DNA from: Pontibacter chinhatensis
GTDB lineage: Bacteria; Bacteroidota; Bacteroidia; Cytophagales; Hymenobacteraceae
Reading direction: 5' to 3'
Assembly (NCBI RefSeq): GCF_900113285.1
Contig: NZ_FOOT01000001.1
Coordinates: 62,001 to 126,000, forward strand
Length of the DNA stretch: 64,000 nt
Under the pieces are notes generated by a model that worked only from the letters and a program-made list of their open reading frames with translations, was not told the DNA's origin and did not search any database. This document shows positions 54,924-63,935 of the stretch, piece by piece (positions within the stretch are counted from its first letter, which is position 1; each line of letters begins with the position of its first letter). The translations under genes and the position numbers were made by a program.

Positions 54924-57692
54924 TTATACTACCACGTTAATGATTTTGTTAGACACGATAATTATTTTCTTTGGTGCTTTTCCATCAAAAAACTTGGTAA
55001 CCTGCTCTTCGGCCAATACAGCCTTCTCTATTTCCTCACGTGGCGTGTCTAAAGCGAAGGTAAGCTTGGCGCGCATCTTGCCATTCACCGACACGGGGTA
55101 CTCGAAGGTGTTCTCCACCAGGTACTCTTCCTTCCACTGCGGGAAAGGGGCGTAGCTTATACTTTCTTTATGGCCCAACTGCTCCCAAAGCTCCTCAGTA
55201 ATGTGCGGCGCGTAAGGAGAGAGGATAACCGTGAGTGGCTCCAGGATAGCGCGCTTGTGGCACTTGAGCTGGCTCAGCTCGTTCACGCAAATCATGAAGG
55301 TAGATACGGAGGTGTTAAACGAGAAGCGCTCGATGTCTTCCTCTACTTTCTTGATTGTCTTGTGCAGCGACTTCAGCTCCTCAGCCGTTGGCTCCTCGTC
55401 GGTTACCTGCAGGTTGCCTTCCTTGTCGAAGAACAGCTTCCAGTACTTTTTCAGGAACTTGTGCACGCCGTCCATGCCGTTGGTGTTCCAAGGCTTGAAC
55501 TGCTCCAGCGGGCCCAGGAACATTTCGTACATGCGCAGTGTGTCGGCCCCCTGGCGATCTACGATGTCGTCCGGGTTCACCACGTTATACTTCGACTTCG
55601 ACATTTTCTCGATCTCCACACCGCAGATATACTTGTCGTCCTCCAGTATAAACGCAGCATCGACGTTTTCTGGTCGCCATTTCTTGAAGGCTTCCAGGTC
55701 CAGCACGTCGTTCTCCACGATGTTCACGTCCACGTGCAGCGGGGTAACCTCATACTGCTCTTTCAAGCCAAAGGAGACATACTTGTTCGAGTCCTTGATG
55801 CGGTACACAAAGTTCGATCGGCCCTGGATCATCCCCTGGTTGATGAGCTTTTTGAACGGTTCCTGCTCTACTACCAGGCCCAGATCGAACATGAACTTGT
55901 TCCAGAAGCGCGAGTAAAGCAGGTGACCGGTGGCGTGCTCCGAGCCGCCAATGTATAGATCCACACTTCTCCAGTACTCCACTTTATCTTTCGCTGCAAA
56001 GGCAGCGTCGTTTTGGGGATCCATGTAGCGGTACCAGTACCAGCTGCTGCCCGCCCAACCCGGCATGGTGCTCAGCTCATACTCGTACTGTCCGTTATAC
56101 TTCCAATCCACCGCGCGGCCGAGTGGCGGCTCACCGGTTTCGGTTGGCAGGTAAGCGTCGATCTTAGGCAGCTCCAGCGGCAAGTCCTCTTCTTTAAGCA
56201 GGTGCGGCACGCCGTCTTTGAAGTATACCGGCACCGGCTCGCCCCAATAGCGCTGGCGGCTGAACACGGCGTCGCGCATGCGGTACTGCGTGCGGCCTTT
56301 GCCCACGCCCAGTTCCTCAGCTTTGGCGATACCTGCGTTGATGGCTTCTTTCACGTCCAGCCCGTTCAGGAAACCGGAGTTGATGATTATTCCTTCTTTG
56401 GCGGCATAGGCTTCTTCTTCCAGGTTTCCGCCTGCTACCACTTCTCTAATAGGCAGGTTGAAATGTTTGGCAAACGCATAGTCGCGGCTATCGTGGCCCG
56501 GAACGGCCATCACAGCGCCAGTGCCATACCCTGCCAGCACATAGTCTGCTGTCCAAATCGGCACGCGCTCGTTGGAAATTGGATTGATGGCGTAGGCACC
56601 GGTGAACACACCGCTCACAGTTTTCACGTCGGTCATGCGCTCACGCTCCGAGCGATTCTTGGCCACGTTCACATAGCTCTCCACCTGCTCACGCTGATCA
56701 TCTGTGGTAATCTGGGCCACCAGGTCGTGCTCCGGTGCCAGTACCACAAAAGTCGCCCCGAAAATCGTATCGATGCGGGTGGTGAATACTTTGATCTTTT
56801 CTTCGATGCCTTCTACTGCAAAATCCAGCTCAGCCCCTACGGATTTCCCGATCCAGTTGCGCTGCATTTCTTTAATGGGCTCCGGCCAGTCAATTTCCTC
56901 CAGACCTTGCAGCAGGCGCTCGGCGTAAGCCGTGATGCGCATCATCCACTGGCGCATTTTCTTGCGCTCTACGGGATAGCCGCCACGCTCTGACACGCCG
57001 CCTACCACTTCGTCGTTGGCCAGCACCGTTCCCAAGGCAGGGCACCAGTTCACTACCGCTTCAGCTACATAAGTCAATCTATACTTTAAAAGCATCTCGG
57101 ACTTCTGCTGCTCATTGAACCTGGCCCAATCCTCAGAAGAGAAAGCCGGGGTATCTTCGTCGCAGGCGGCGTTTACTTTCTCGTTTCCGCTTTGCTCAAA
57201 CACACGCACCAAGGCATCGATCGGCTCAGCCTTGTCGGTGCTATAGTTGTAGTAGCTGTTGAAAAGCTGCATGAAGATCCACTGCGTCCACTTGTAGTAG
57301 CTGGGGTCTGAAGTACGCACCTCACGCTGCCAATCGAACGAGAAGCCGATATTCTTGAGTTGCTCCACGTAGCGGGCGATGTTCTGCTCGGTGGTGATAG
57401 CCGGGTGCTGCCCGGTTTGGATGGCATACTGCTCGGCAGGCAGACCGAAGGAGTCGAAGCCCATCGGGTGCAGCACGTTGAAACCTTTGAGGCGCTTGTA
57501 GCGGCTCACGATGTCAGAGGCAATATAGCCGAGCGGGTGACCAACATGCAAACCGGCGCCGGACGGATACGGGAACATGTCCAGAGCATAGTACTTGGGC
57601 TTATCGTCACTTTCTTTGGCTTTAAACGTCTGGTTTTCTTCCCAGTAGCGTTGCCATTTCTTCTCAATCTGATTGAAATTATACTCTGACAT
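54924..57692 (-). CDS. leuS: Leucyl-tRNA synthetase
   Basis: The 922-residue class I synthetase has the HIGH-type motif as HVGHPLGY near 48, a long CP1 editing domain (about 235-440), and KMSKS in [15 protein letters not shown] near 705. The catalytic core, anticodon-binding helical domain and C-terminal domain are all present. It charges tRNA-Leu and hydrolyses mischarged products. Upstream (57693 onward) is the repeat-rich gene-free stretch. Confidence 0.97.
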   Translation of the reverse strand: MSEYNFNQIEKKWQRYWEENQTFKAKESDDKPKYYALDMFPYPSGAGLHVGHPLGYIASDIVSRYKRLKGFNVLHPMGFDSFGLPAEQYAIQTGQHPAITTEQNIARYVEQLKNIGFSFDWQREVRTSDPSYYKWTQWIFMQLFNSYYNYSTDKAEPIDALVRVFEQSGNEKVNAACDEDTPAFSSEDWARFNEQQKSEMLLKYRLTYVAEAVVNWCPALGTVLANDEVVGGVSERGGYPVERKKMRQWMMRITAYAERLLQGLEEIDWPEPIKEMQRNWIGKSVGAELDFAVEGIEEKIKVFTTRIDTIFGATFVVLAPEHDLVAQITTDDQREQVESYVNVAKNRSERERMTDVKTVSGVFTGAYAINPISNERVPIWTADYVLAGYGTGAVMAVPGHDSRDYAFAKHFNLPIREVVAGGNLEEEAYAAKEGIIINSGFLNGLDVKEAINAGIAKAEELGVGKGRTQYRMRDAVFSRQRYWGEPVPVYFKDGVPHLLKEEDLPLELPKIDAYLPTETGEPPLGRAVDWKYNGQYEYELSTMPGWAGSSWYWYRYMDPQNDAAFAAKDKVEYWRSVDLYIGGSEHATGHLLYSRFWNKFMFDLGLVVEQEPFKKLINQGMIQGRSNFVYRIKDSNKYVSFGLKEQYEVTPLHVDVNIVENDVLDLEAFKKWRPENVDAAFILEDDKYICGVEIEKMSKSKYNVVNPDDIVDRQGADTLRMYEMFLGPLEQFKPWNTNGMDGVHKFLKKYWKLFFDKEGNLQVTDEEPTAEELKSLHKTIKKVEEDIERFSFNTSVSTFMICVNELSQLKCHKRAILEPLTVILSPYAPHITEELWEQLGHKESISYAPFPQWKEEYLVENTFEYPVSVNGKMRAKLTFALDTPREEIEKAVLAEEQVTKFFDGKAPKKIIIVSNKIINVVV

Positions 57693-57735
57693 AGTTTATC
57701 GTGTATTCGCTTGTTCCTAGTTTAGCTGCTAAGAT

Positions 57736-57763
57736 AATTGTTAATTGTTGGATTGTTAAATTG
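57736..57763. repeat. AATTGTTAATTG low-complexity block
   Basis: The words ATTGTTAATTG, TTGGATTGTTAAATTG repeat for about 28 bases upstream of leuS. It is a further vocabulary of the intergenic low-complexity class. Confidence 0.55.
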
Positions 57764-57889
57764 CTGCAGGGCTAAAATGTGAAAGCTGGCAGTTATGGGG
57801 CTATTTTGTAGGGCTTGAGTACTAGCGATTCTTTACTTCAACCTAGACTTCTTTTCAGAACAGATGACCTGTCCCTGCAATGTATAAAC

Positions 57890-57934
57890 CCACCCCTGAC
57901 CCCTCCTTGGAGGGGAATTATCAGCAGGCGATTA
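57890..57934. repeat. REP-like unit 1
   Basis: A 45-base unit: CCACCCCTGA, then a hairpin CCCCTCC TT GGAGGGG, then AATTATCAGCAGGCGATTA. It is followed without a gap by a second unit of the same build. Confidence 0.75.
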
Positions 57935-57980
57935 TCATCCCCCTGCCCCCTTCAAAGGGGGACTTGTCTGTAGGCGATTA
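57935..57980. repeat. REP-like unit 2
   Basis: A 46-base unit: TCATCCCCCTG, hairpin CCCCCTT CA AAGGGGG, then ACTTGTCTGTAGGCGATTA. It shares the CCCCTG lead, a compensated GC hairpin and the AGGCGATTA tail with unit 1, though the stems differ in sequence. Confidence 0.75.
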
Positions 57981-58374
57981 CACCCCTCTTGAGCTTTGCT
58001 CGCAAGTTTCGAACTCCTGTTCTCACTTGTCCTTAAGGGGACAGTCTATACTTGTTGCATAGTAAAAGCTGTGGCTATCGAATGATTTCCAGCCTTTGGG
58101 TTGAGCGCCTCGAGAGGTTCCGGTGACGAGTGTGAGCGAGGCAGCCCGAGGCACGAGGGCAGGAAGCGAAAGCAGCGCGATGCCCGAAGGCGAGCCCTCT
58201 CGGGCTTGAGAGCTCCAATGCCGGAGATGCAACAGTAGCTTATGTGAATCTGGAGGATGAACGGCAGCTAGCAAGGATAGCTTGGTTCCGGTTGCGGGAA
58301 GCGTTGGCTATAGAAGTATAAGCCAGCAAAGTATAAAAGTATAGCCGAAGTATAAGGTATGGCTCTGCGAGCCA

Positions 58375-58424
58375 GTTGGATTGCAAACCCAACATCATAG
58401 GTAGGCACGAGTTGCAAATTCGCG
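58375..58424. repeat. Paired TTGCAA imperfect palindromes
   Basis: GTTGGATTGCAAACCCAAC (58375-58393) and CGAGTTGCAAATTCGCG (58408-58424) share a TTGCAAA core with symmetric but different flanks. They resemble intergenic GATTGCAAATC elements I recall from other Bacteroidota. Confidence 0.6.
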
Positions 58425-58531
58425 ACAGAGGGGCTATAGTAAACCATGGTAAACAGCTACCATCAAACCACTTTACAGCCATTCCCAACGTAAAACCAAG
58501 TATAAATCCTGCAAAAAGCTACCTTTGCGCC

Positions 58532-59209
58532 ATGGAAAATAAGAAACACGACCTCCTAGATGTCATCCACCTGATTTATGTGATGGACCCGATGTGCTCC
58601 TGGTGCTATGGGTTCGCGCCGGTTATCAAGCAACTGGTGGCTGAGAACGAGGACAAAATGCAGTTTAAACTCGTGATGGGCGGGCTGCGGCCGGGCACGG
58701 AAAACCCCCTGGAAGAGCAGATGAAGGAGGGAATCAAACAGCACTGGCAGGACGTGGAGAAGATAACGGAACAGCCTTTCGATTACGATTTCTTTGACCG
58801 TGACGACTTTGTGTATGACACAGAGCCTGCCTGTCGTGCCGTGGTGACGGTGCGCTATCTAAAGCCTGAGCAGGAGCTGAAGATGGCGGAGGCCGTGCAA
58901 AGCGCTTTTTATGCCAAGAACAACGATGTTACCCGGCCGGAGGTGCTGGCCAGCATCGCCACCTCGCTCGGTTTAGAAGAAGAGGAGTTTCTGGAGAAGT
59001 TTAACTCCGAGGAGATGCAGGAGAAAACGAAGCAGGATTTTACCATCGCCCGGCACTTGCAGGCAACGGCCTTCCCGAGCTTATACTTGCTCAACGGCAC
59101 CAGCATCCACCTCATTAACCGTGGTTACCGTCCTTACGATGGTATGAAAGCCCACCTGGAGCGGGTGCTGCGGGAGCTTGCCCCGGATCAGAACCCTTTA
59201 GGCGACTAA
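58532..59209 (+). CDS. DsbA-family (FrnE-like) thioredoxin-fold protein
   Basis: 225 residues from the ATG at 58532 (MENKKHDLLDVIHLIYVMDPMCSWCYG); an upstream in-frame start would add 52 residues from repeat sequence. The active site is CSWC near 23-26. The thioredoxin fold contains a large helical insert and closes with HLQATAFPSLYLLNG, with the cis-Pro preceded by Phe. There is no signal peptide, so it is cytosolic, like the FrnE branch. The reductant and substrate are unknown. It is followed 39 bases on by the DUF1003 gene. Confidence 0.9.
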   Translation: MENKKHDLLDVIHLIYVMDPMCSWCYGFAPVIKQLVAENEDKMQFKLVMGGLRPGTENPLEEQMKEGIKQHWQDVEKITEQPFDYDFFDRDDFVYDTEPACRAVVTVRYLKPEQELKMAEAVQSAFYAKNNDVTRPEVLASIATSLGLEEEEFLEKFNSEEMQEKTKQDFTIARHLQATAFPSLYLLNGTSIHLINRGYRPYDGMKAHLERVLRELAPDQNPLGD

Positions 59210-59248
59210 GTTGGTATATAGTACCGTTAAGGCTCTATCTTTCAGCTT

Positions 59249-59971
59249 ATGCGTCATCATCACGATCCGTTCGGTATTTGCCAGATTACCAAAAAGAGGT
59301 TGCCGCTACACCTCCTGGTTCCTGGCAAAGCCATCCGGCCGGGCCTGCTCAAACTTATAATAGCCGATTACCCGGAATTTGATGAGACCAAGCCTGTTGC
59401 CTCCCATGTTTTAGCCAAGTACCGCAAACTATACCTGGAGCAAATGCTGCTGCAGGAATTGGGCGAGCTGACGGAACTGGAGGAAGAAGTTGTAAAAAGC
59501 ATCAACCAGCAGGAGCTTCTGTCGAGCAACGTGGAGGAAGAGCTGGAGGAACATATTGGTCTGGGCGACCGCGCGGCAGATAAGATCGCCAGCTTTGGGG
59601 GCAGCTGGAAGTTTATCCTGCTATTTTTCTCGTTCCTGCTGCTATGGATGGCCGTGAACGTATACCTGCTGGTAAGCAGGCCCTTCGATCCTTATCCGTT
59701 TATACTTCTAAACCTGATTTTGTCGTGCCTGGCGGCCATTCAGGCGCCCATTATCATGATGAGCCAGAACAGGCAGGAAGCCAAAGACCGCCTGCGCTCA
59801 GAGCACGACTACAAAATCAATCTGAAGGCGGAGCTGGAAATACGCCTGCTGCACGAAAAGCTTGACCACCTGCTGATGCACCAGAACCAGCACCTGGTGG
59901 AGATACAGCAGCTGCAGCTGGACATGCTGGAGGACATTATGGAGCACCTCAAGAAGCACAACCATAAATAA
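59249..59971 (+). CDS. DUF1003 domain membrane protein
   Basis: The 240-residue protein has an N-terminal soluble part with a His/Cys cluster (MRHHHDPFGICQITKK), then the DUF1003 core: LGDRAADKIASFGGSWKFILLFFSFLLLWMAVNVY, a second helix (FILLNLILSCLAAIQAPIIMMSQNRQEAKDRLRSEHDYKINLKAE) and a C-terminal coiled coil (about 195-235). It sits in the inner membrane. The family has no assigned function. It is likely co-transcribed with the DsbA-like gene upstream. Confidence 0.9.
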   Translation: MRHHHDPFGICQITKKRLPLHLLVPGKAIRPGLLKLIIADYPEFDETKPVASHVLAKYRKLYLEQMLLQELGELTELEEEVVKSINQQELLSSNVEEELEEHIGLGDRAADKIASFGGSWKFILLFFSFLLLWMAVNVYLLVSRPFDPYPFILLNLILSCLAAIQAPIIMMSQNRQEAKDRLRSEHDYKINLKAELEIRLLHEKLDHLLMHQNQHLVEIQQLQLDMLEDIMEHLKKHNHK

Positions 59972-60030
59972 ATTTTTCTTTGCTACGTCTTTTTTGGCCT
60001 GCCACCGTCTCCTGATTAAAAACTAAGCAT

Positions 60031-60642
60031 ATGGAGGTGTTTAAAGCATTTGTTTTCGGGTTGACCTTGGCGGTGGCAGTTGGCCCTATCGCCCTTCTCA
60101 TCCTTAACCGTGGCCTTACCCTGGGGCTCAAGAGCGGGCTGTCCAGTGGCCTGGGCGCGGCCTTGGCCGATTTTACCTATGGCCTTGTTGCCTTTACAAT
60201 TGGCTCTGTGATAGTAAACTATCTCAACCTGAACGCGCATCTCTTCGAGCTGATAACCTCAGCCGTGCTCGTTGTGTTCGGGCTTTGGATGTTACGCGGC
60301 AGCCTAAAGGCAACAAAAGATCCGCAACTGGAGCAGTCCGGAGGCAAGAAGCGAAACGGTGTTGGGTTCCTGCTCTCGACGTACCTGCTGACGGTGGTAA
60401 ACCCATTGACCATTGTCGCTTTTGTCGGGTTTTCGGGGCAGCTGATTTCTCCGGTTAGCGGGGCCGGTCACATATTTATACTTGCTTTGGCAGTCTTTGC
60501 CGGAAGTGTTCTGGTTCAGTTCGCATTCGCCCTTTTCGGGGCCACACTGGGCCGTTTCCTGAAAAACCGGCGGTTGGTGCGCCTGCTAAACATGGGCAGC
60601 AGCATCTGTATTATACTTTTCGGCTTGGCAGGGATGCTTTAG
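60031..60642 (+). CDS. LysE-family amino-acid translocator
   Basis: The 203-residue protein has six membrane helices, beginning FVFGLTLAVAVGPIALLILNRGLTLGLKSGLSSGLGAALADFTYG, the LysE/RhtB hallmark. It probably exports amino acids or small metabolites across the inner membrane. Its stop codon overlaps the stop of the convergent CrtA-like gene by four bases (TTAG). The substrate is not predictable. Confidence 0.9.
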   Translation: MEVFKAFVFGLTLAVAVGPIALLILNRGLTLGLKSGLSSGLGAALADFTYGLVAFTIGSVIVNYLNLNAHLFELITSAVLVVFGLWMLRGSLKATKDPQLEQSGGKKRNGVGFLLSTYLLTVVNPLTIVAFVGFSGQLISPVSGAGHIFILALAVFAGSVLVQFAFALFGATLGRFLKNRRLVRLLNMGSSICIILFGLAGML

Positions 60643-61376
60643 AAAGGGCGTTTTGCTAAGGTAGCCTGCAGCGGGTCCGCGCCGCCCCAGGTGCCTGCGC
60701 TGCCAATTGGTTGGAAGCGGGCGAAAAGCTCTTCGCTGTACCAGTTCTCAGCGCGGGTGCGGCGCATCACCTCCCGGTGCATCGGGCTTTTGTACGCATA
60801 AGCCTTCATCGCCTCCTCCGACTCCCACACGCTAAAAGTCGCCTGCCTCACCAGGGGCAGTTCTCCAAGTCCAATGGAGCAAAGCAGGCCGTCTGCCGCA
60901 TCCAGGGCACGGCTTGCCTGGGGTACAAAGCGCCAGAAGGAGGGAAGGGCACGCCAGTTTATACTTGCGCGCGTGAGCACGGCTATAGGCCTACCCGTAT
61001 ACTTTTCTGCCAGCGTAGGGGCGAAGGGTTCCTGCCCGTCCCACTGCCCATGCGATTGGAAAGGCAGCAGCTTCACGGTCCATACTTCATCAACATGGGC
61101 TTTATACTCCTGCATCAGGGGTGACTCCTGCAGGAAAGCGTCGGCTGCTGCTTCGTTTTCCCAGGTGCACAGCAGGCCATACCTTCTGAAATTGGGTTTC
61201 ATGCTGAAGCCTTTGCCATGCCCGCTTCCCAGCAGTTTGAAAAACCGCAGCCCTTGTACCTGTTGCAGCTTAGGGCCGGAGGTGCCCATCTGTGCCAGTC
61301 CCCAGCGGATGTGCCCGCTCTGGATGCCGAAAAGGGTGAGGGTGGTGAGTCGAGGTGCGGAGGTTTGCATTTGCAT
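60639..61376 (-). CDS. CrtA-like spheroidene monooxygenase family protein
   Basis: 245 residues from the ATG at 61376 (a second ATG is at 61370). A longer in-frame extension upstream runs through the terminus of the FMN split-barrel gene and looks non-coding. The pattern LRFFKLLGSGHGKGFSMKPNFRRYGLLCTWENEAAADAFLQ near 40-85 matches CrtA proteins, which oxidise acyclic carotenoids. No other carotenoid gene is in the window, so a different hydrophobic substrate is possible. It lies 98 bases after the split-barrel gene on the same strand. Confidence 0.82.
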   Translation of the reverse strand: MQMQTSAPRLTTLTLFGIQSGHIRWGLAQMGTSGPKLQQVQGLRFFKLLGSGHGKGFSMKPNFRRYGLLCTWENEAAADAFLQESPLMQEYKAHVDEVWTVKLLPFQSHGQWDGQEPFAPTLAEKYTGRPIAVLTRASINWRALPSFWRFVPQASRALDAADGLLCSIGLGELPLVRQATFSVWESEEAMKAYAYKSPMHREVMRRTRAENWYSEELFARFQPIGSAGTWGGADPLQATLAKRPF

Positions 61377-61474
61377 GCCGGGTTTATACTTTAGGGAGAG
61401 GCTTAGGTCCAAAAAAACACCTGCCGTTACCAAGGTAAGGCAGGTGCTGCAGAGAGATGCAATCTTTATCCAAA

Positions 61475-61975
61475 TTATAGATTTATTTTCTTGTTTTCGC
61501 CGCCTTTGGCAGGTTCGCCGGTGATGGCGGCTTTGGCCATGCCTATCAGAGTCACCATGGTATTGCTTGGCGTGTCCCAATACTCGGCTTTCTCTATCTT
61601 CACGCGGATAAGGCCAATGTTTTTGTCTTCTTTGCCGTCCGGGAACCAGGCTTTCAGGTCGGGGCTCCACAGCTGGTCAATTTTTTGCTGGTCGCGCAGC
61701 ACCTGCGCTCTGCCCGATACCGAAACGTAGAGGTTGTCATCGGGGTTGGCATAGCTCAGGTTTACATGGGCATCGTGATCTATCTCGTGCGATTTGCCGG
61801 ATTCATAGCCGGTAAAGAACCAAAGGTTGCCATCTGTTTCTGACTGCTGGGTCTTCATGGGGCGGCTGCGCAGGGTGCCGTCATCGTCCACGGTGGTCAT
61901 CATGGCAATTTTCACATCCTTGATTCTCGATATTAGTTTGTCCAGGTTTTCCTTCGTATTTGGATCGTTATTCAT
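61475..61975 (-). CDS. Pyridoxamine 5'-phosphate oxidase-like FMN split-barrel protein
   Basis: The 166-residue protein matches the general stress protein 26 branch: LISRIKDVKIAMMTTVDDDGTLRSRPM at the start, LWFFTGYESGKSHEIDHDAHVNLSYANPDDNLYVSVSGRAQV, then DQLWSPDLKAWFPDGKEDKNIGLIRVKIEKAEYWD. It likely binds FMN or a related cofactor. The reaction is unknown. It is probably co-transcribed with the CrtA-like gene downstream. Confidence 0.92.
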   Translation of the reverse strand: MNNDPNTKENLDKLISRIKDVKIAMMTTVDDDGTLRSRPMKTQQSETDGNLWFFTGYESGKSHEIDHDAHVNLSYANPDDNLYVSVSGRAQVLRDQQKIDQLWSPDLKAWFPDGKEDKNIGLIRVKIEKAEYWDTPSNTMVTLIGMAKAAITGEPAKGGENKKINL

Positions 61976-62102
61976 AGCTTTATCTTTTTCTGTTGAGTAC
62001 GGGGCACCGCAAGCAAGGGTTTATACTTTGCTGCCGGGCCTGATCCGCTGAAACCTTAGGAGCCGTAGCAGGTTTATACTTTTAACTTTAGTTGCAACAC
62101 CC

Positions 62103-62687
62103 TTGAACTACCTTGCACATATCTACCTTTCGGGCACCGACGACGAGCTGCTGCTGGGCAATTTTATGGCGGACGCCGTGAAAGGCAAAAGGGCCGATCT
62201 CTACGCGCCCGGGGTGGCCAAAGGCATTTACCTGCACCGCCTCATTGATACCTACACCGACACGCACCCGGTGGTGGCCAAAACCAAGGCCAGGCTCCGG
62301 CCAAAGTATAGAAAGTTTGCGCCGGTGGTGGCCGATATGTACTACGACCATTTTCTGGCCCGCAACTTTGAGCAGTATGCACGCGAGCCACTACATGAGT
62401 TTGTGCAGCGTTCCTATACCTTAATTGGCAGGCATTACGAGCTACTACCGCAGCGGGTGCAGCACCTGTTTACCTACATGCGCCGCGACAACTGGCTGGT
62501 ATCGTATGCCGAGCTGCAGGGGATTGGGCAGGCACTGGTGGGCATGAGCCGCCGCACTTCCTTTGCCTCAGGTATGGAGACGGCTGCTCAGGAACTGGAG
62601 GCACAGTACGATCTATACCTGGCGGACTTCGAGGTTTTCTTTCCGGATCTGGAACGGTATGTAAGGGAGGTAAAAGAGAAGCTGTAA
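62103..62687 (+). CDS. ACP phosphodiesterase-like protein (AcpH/DUF479)
   Basis: 194 residues from a TTG start, chosen because family members begin MNYLAHxYL exactly here. The AcpH layout is clear: NYLAHIYLSGTDDELLLGNFMADAVKG, GVAKGIYLHRLIDTYTDTHPVV with HRxIDxxTDxHP, and VVADMYYDHFLARNF. AcpH removes the phosphopantetheine arm from acyl carrier protein. Whether this copy does so is not proven. It stands alone between two heptamer-rich gaps. Confidence 0.9.
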   Translation: MNYLAHIYLSGTDDELLLGNFMADAVKGKRADLYAPGVAKGIYLHRLIDTYTDTHPVVAKTKARLRPKYRKFAPVVADMYYDHFLARNFEQYAREPLHEFVQRSYTLIGRHYELLPQRVQHLFTYMRRDNWLVSYAELQGIGQALVGMSRRTSFASGMETAAQELEAQYDLYLADFEVFFPDLERYVREVKEKL

Positions 62688-62727
62688 CGAGTGGTGGGAA
62701 GAGGGCAAACCTTTTAGGGACTTATAC

Positions 62728-62747
62728 TTATACTTTGTAAAGTATAA
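62728..62747. repeat. Inverted TATACTT pair upstream of the Gfo/Idh gene
   Basis: TTATACTTT-GT-AAAGTATAA, a 9-bp perfect inverted repeat, with a third copy directly to the left (62723-62729). It is 40 bases after the AcpH-like stop and 18 before the next start. Confidence 0.75.
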
Positions 62748-62765
62748 AATCCTATCCCCATTCCT

Positions 62766-63935
62766 ATGAAACAAACCGACTTTTACTTCCGCCACAACCG
62801 CAGAGAATTCCTGAAAGATTTTTCACTGGCCCTCGGGGTGACAAGCCTGGGGCTGCCGCTTGTCTCTTTCGCTTCCGGCTGCCAACCCAAAGGAGAAGAG
62901 AAACAGGAGCAATCCGCACAAGGCACCGCCCAAAATAAGAAGCTAGGCATTGCCTTAGTAGGCTTGGGCTCATATGCGACCCATCAGCTGGCACCGGCCC
63001 TGCAGGAAACCGAGCACTGCTACCTGGCCGGCATCGTGACAGGCACCCCCTCCAAGGCCAAAGAGTGGAAGCGCAAGTATAAGATCCCCGACAAGAATAT
63101 CTACACCTACGACACCTACGACCAGATAGCCGACAACCCGGACATCGACATCATCTACATTGTACTGCCCAACGGCATGCACGCCGAGTATACGGTACGA
63201 GGTGCCAAGGCCAAAAAGCATATCATTTCGGAGAAGCCCATGGCCACCTCTGCAGCCGATTGTCAGCGTATGCTCGATGCCTGCCGGGAGCATAACGTGA
63301 AGCTATCGATTGGGTATCGCCTGCACTTTGAGCCGCACAACCAGCGGGTGATGGAGCTGGGCCAGCAGCAGGTGTATGGGCCTGTAAAGGAAGTAGAAGC
63401 TGCCGACAGTTTTGTGTTTACGGGCAATCCCAATGCCTGGCGGCTCGATAAAAAGCTGGCGGGGGGAGGGCCGCTGATGGACCTGGGCATTTACTGTGTG
63501 CAGGGTGCAATTTATACGTTGGGACAATCACCGGTAGCCATCACCGCAAAGTTTGGCCAGGTAACTAGGCCCGATTACTTTGATGAGGTGGAGCAGTCCA
63601 TCAGCTGGGAGATGGAGTTTCCGAATGGCGCAGTGGCCAAGTGCCGCAGCAGCTACAACGATAACGAAGGCTTACTGTCTGGAAAAGCGGAGAAAGGCTG
63701 GTGGAAGCTGGACCCGGCCTACAGTTATTCGGGCATAAAGGGAGAGACGAGTGAGGGAACTATGGACCTGCCCCAGGTAAACCAGCAGGCGCGGCAGATG
63801 GACGATTTTGCCCGGTGCGTGAAAGAAAACAAGGAAACCCGCGTGCCCGGCGAGATGGGTTTACGGGATGTGAAGATTCTAGAGGCTATTTATGAGGCCG
63901 CCAGAACGGGCAAACGGGTGGAGGTAAAAGTATAA
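62766..63935 (+). CDS. Tat-exported Gfo/Idh/MocA-family oxidoreductase lipoprotein
   Basis: The 389-residue protein has a twin-arginine signal (NRREFLKDFSLALG near 12) followed by a lipobox-like FASGC near 39, then a Glu/Gln-rich linker. The NAD(P)-binding Rossmann motif is ALVGLGSYATHQLAPAL near 60-76, and EKP appears as ISEKPMATSAADC near 156. The C-terminal half has the family's catalytic GGGPLMDLGIYCVQGAIYTLGQ. Tat export fits a folded cofactor-bound sugar oxidoreductase; the sugar is unknown. The gene ends AAA-GTA-TAA, another heptamer copy. Confidence 0.92.
   Translation: MKQTDFYFRHNRREFLKDFSLALGVTSLGLPLVSFASGCQPKGEEKQEQSAQGTAQNKKLGIALVGLGSYATHQLAPALQETEHCYLAGIVTGTPSKAKEWKRKYKIPDKNIYTYDTYDQIADNPDIDIIYIVLPNGMHAEYTVRGAKAKKHIISEKPMATSAADCQRMLDACREHNVKLSIGYRLHFEPHNQRVMELGQQQVYGPVKEVEAADSFVFTGNPNAWRLDKKLAGGGPLMDLGIYCVQGAIYTLGQSPVAITAKFGQVTRPDYFDEVEQSISWEMEFPNGAVAKCRSSYNDNEGLLSGKAEKGWWKLDPAYSYSGIKGETSEGTMDLPQVNQQARQMDDFARCVKENKETRVPGEMGLRDVKILEAIYEAARTGKRVEVKV

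Larger units (their letters stand above)
57693..58531. other. 839-base gene-free stretch packed with dispersed repeats
   Basis: I see no credible gene. In order it holds an AATTGTTAATTG low-complexity block (57736-57763), two REP-like GC units with a partial third (57890-58043), a GC-rich imperfect hairpin region (58143-58205), four heptamer copies in about 45 bases (58316-58357), a TGGCTC/GAGCCA hairpin (58360-58374) and two TTGCAA palindromes (58375-58424). It separates leuS and the DsbA-like gene, which diverge. Confidence 0.8.

Noticed and set aside
57693-58531. Possible insertion sequence in the gene-free stretch
   Set aside because: No transposase frame, no terminal inverted repeats and no target duplication; the content is short dispersed repeats.
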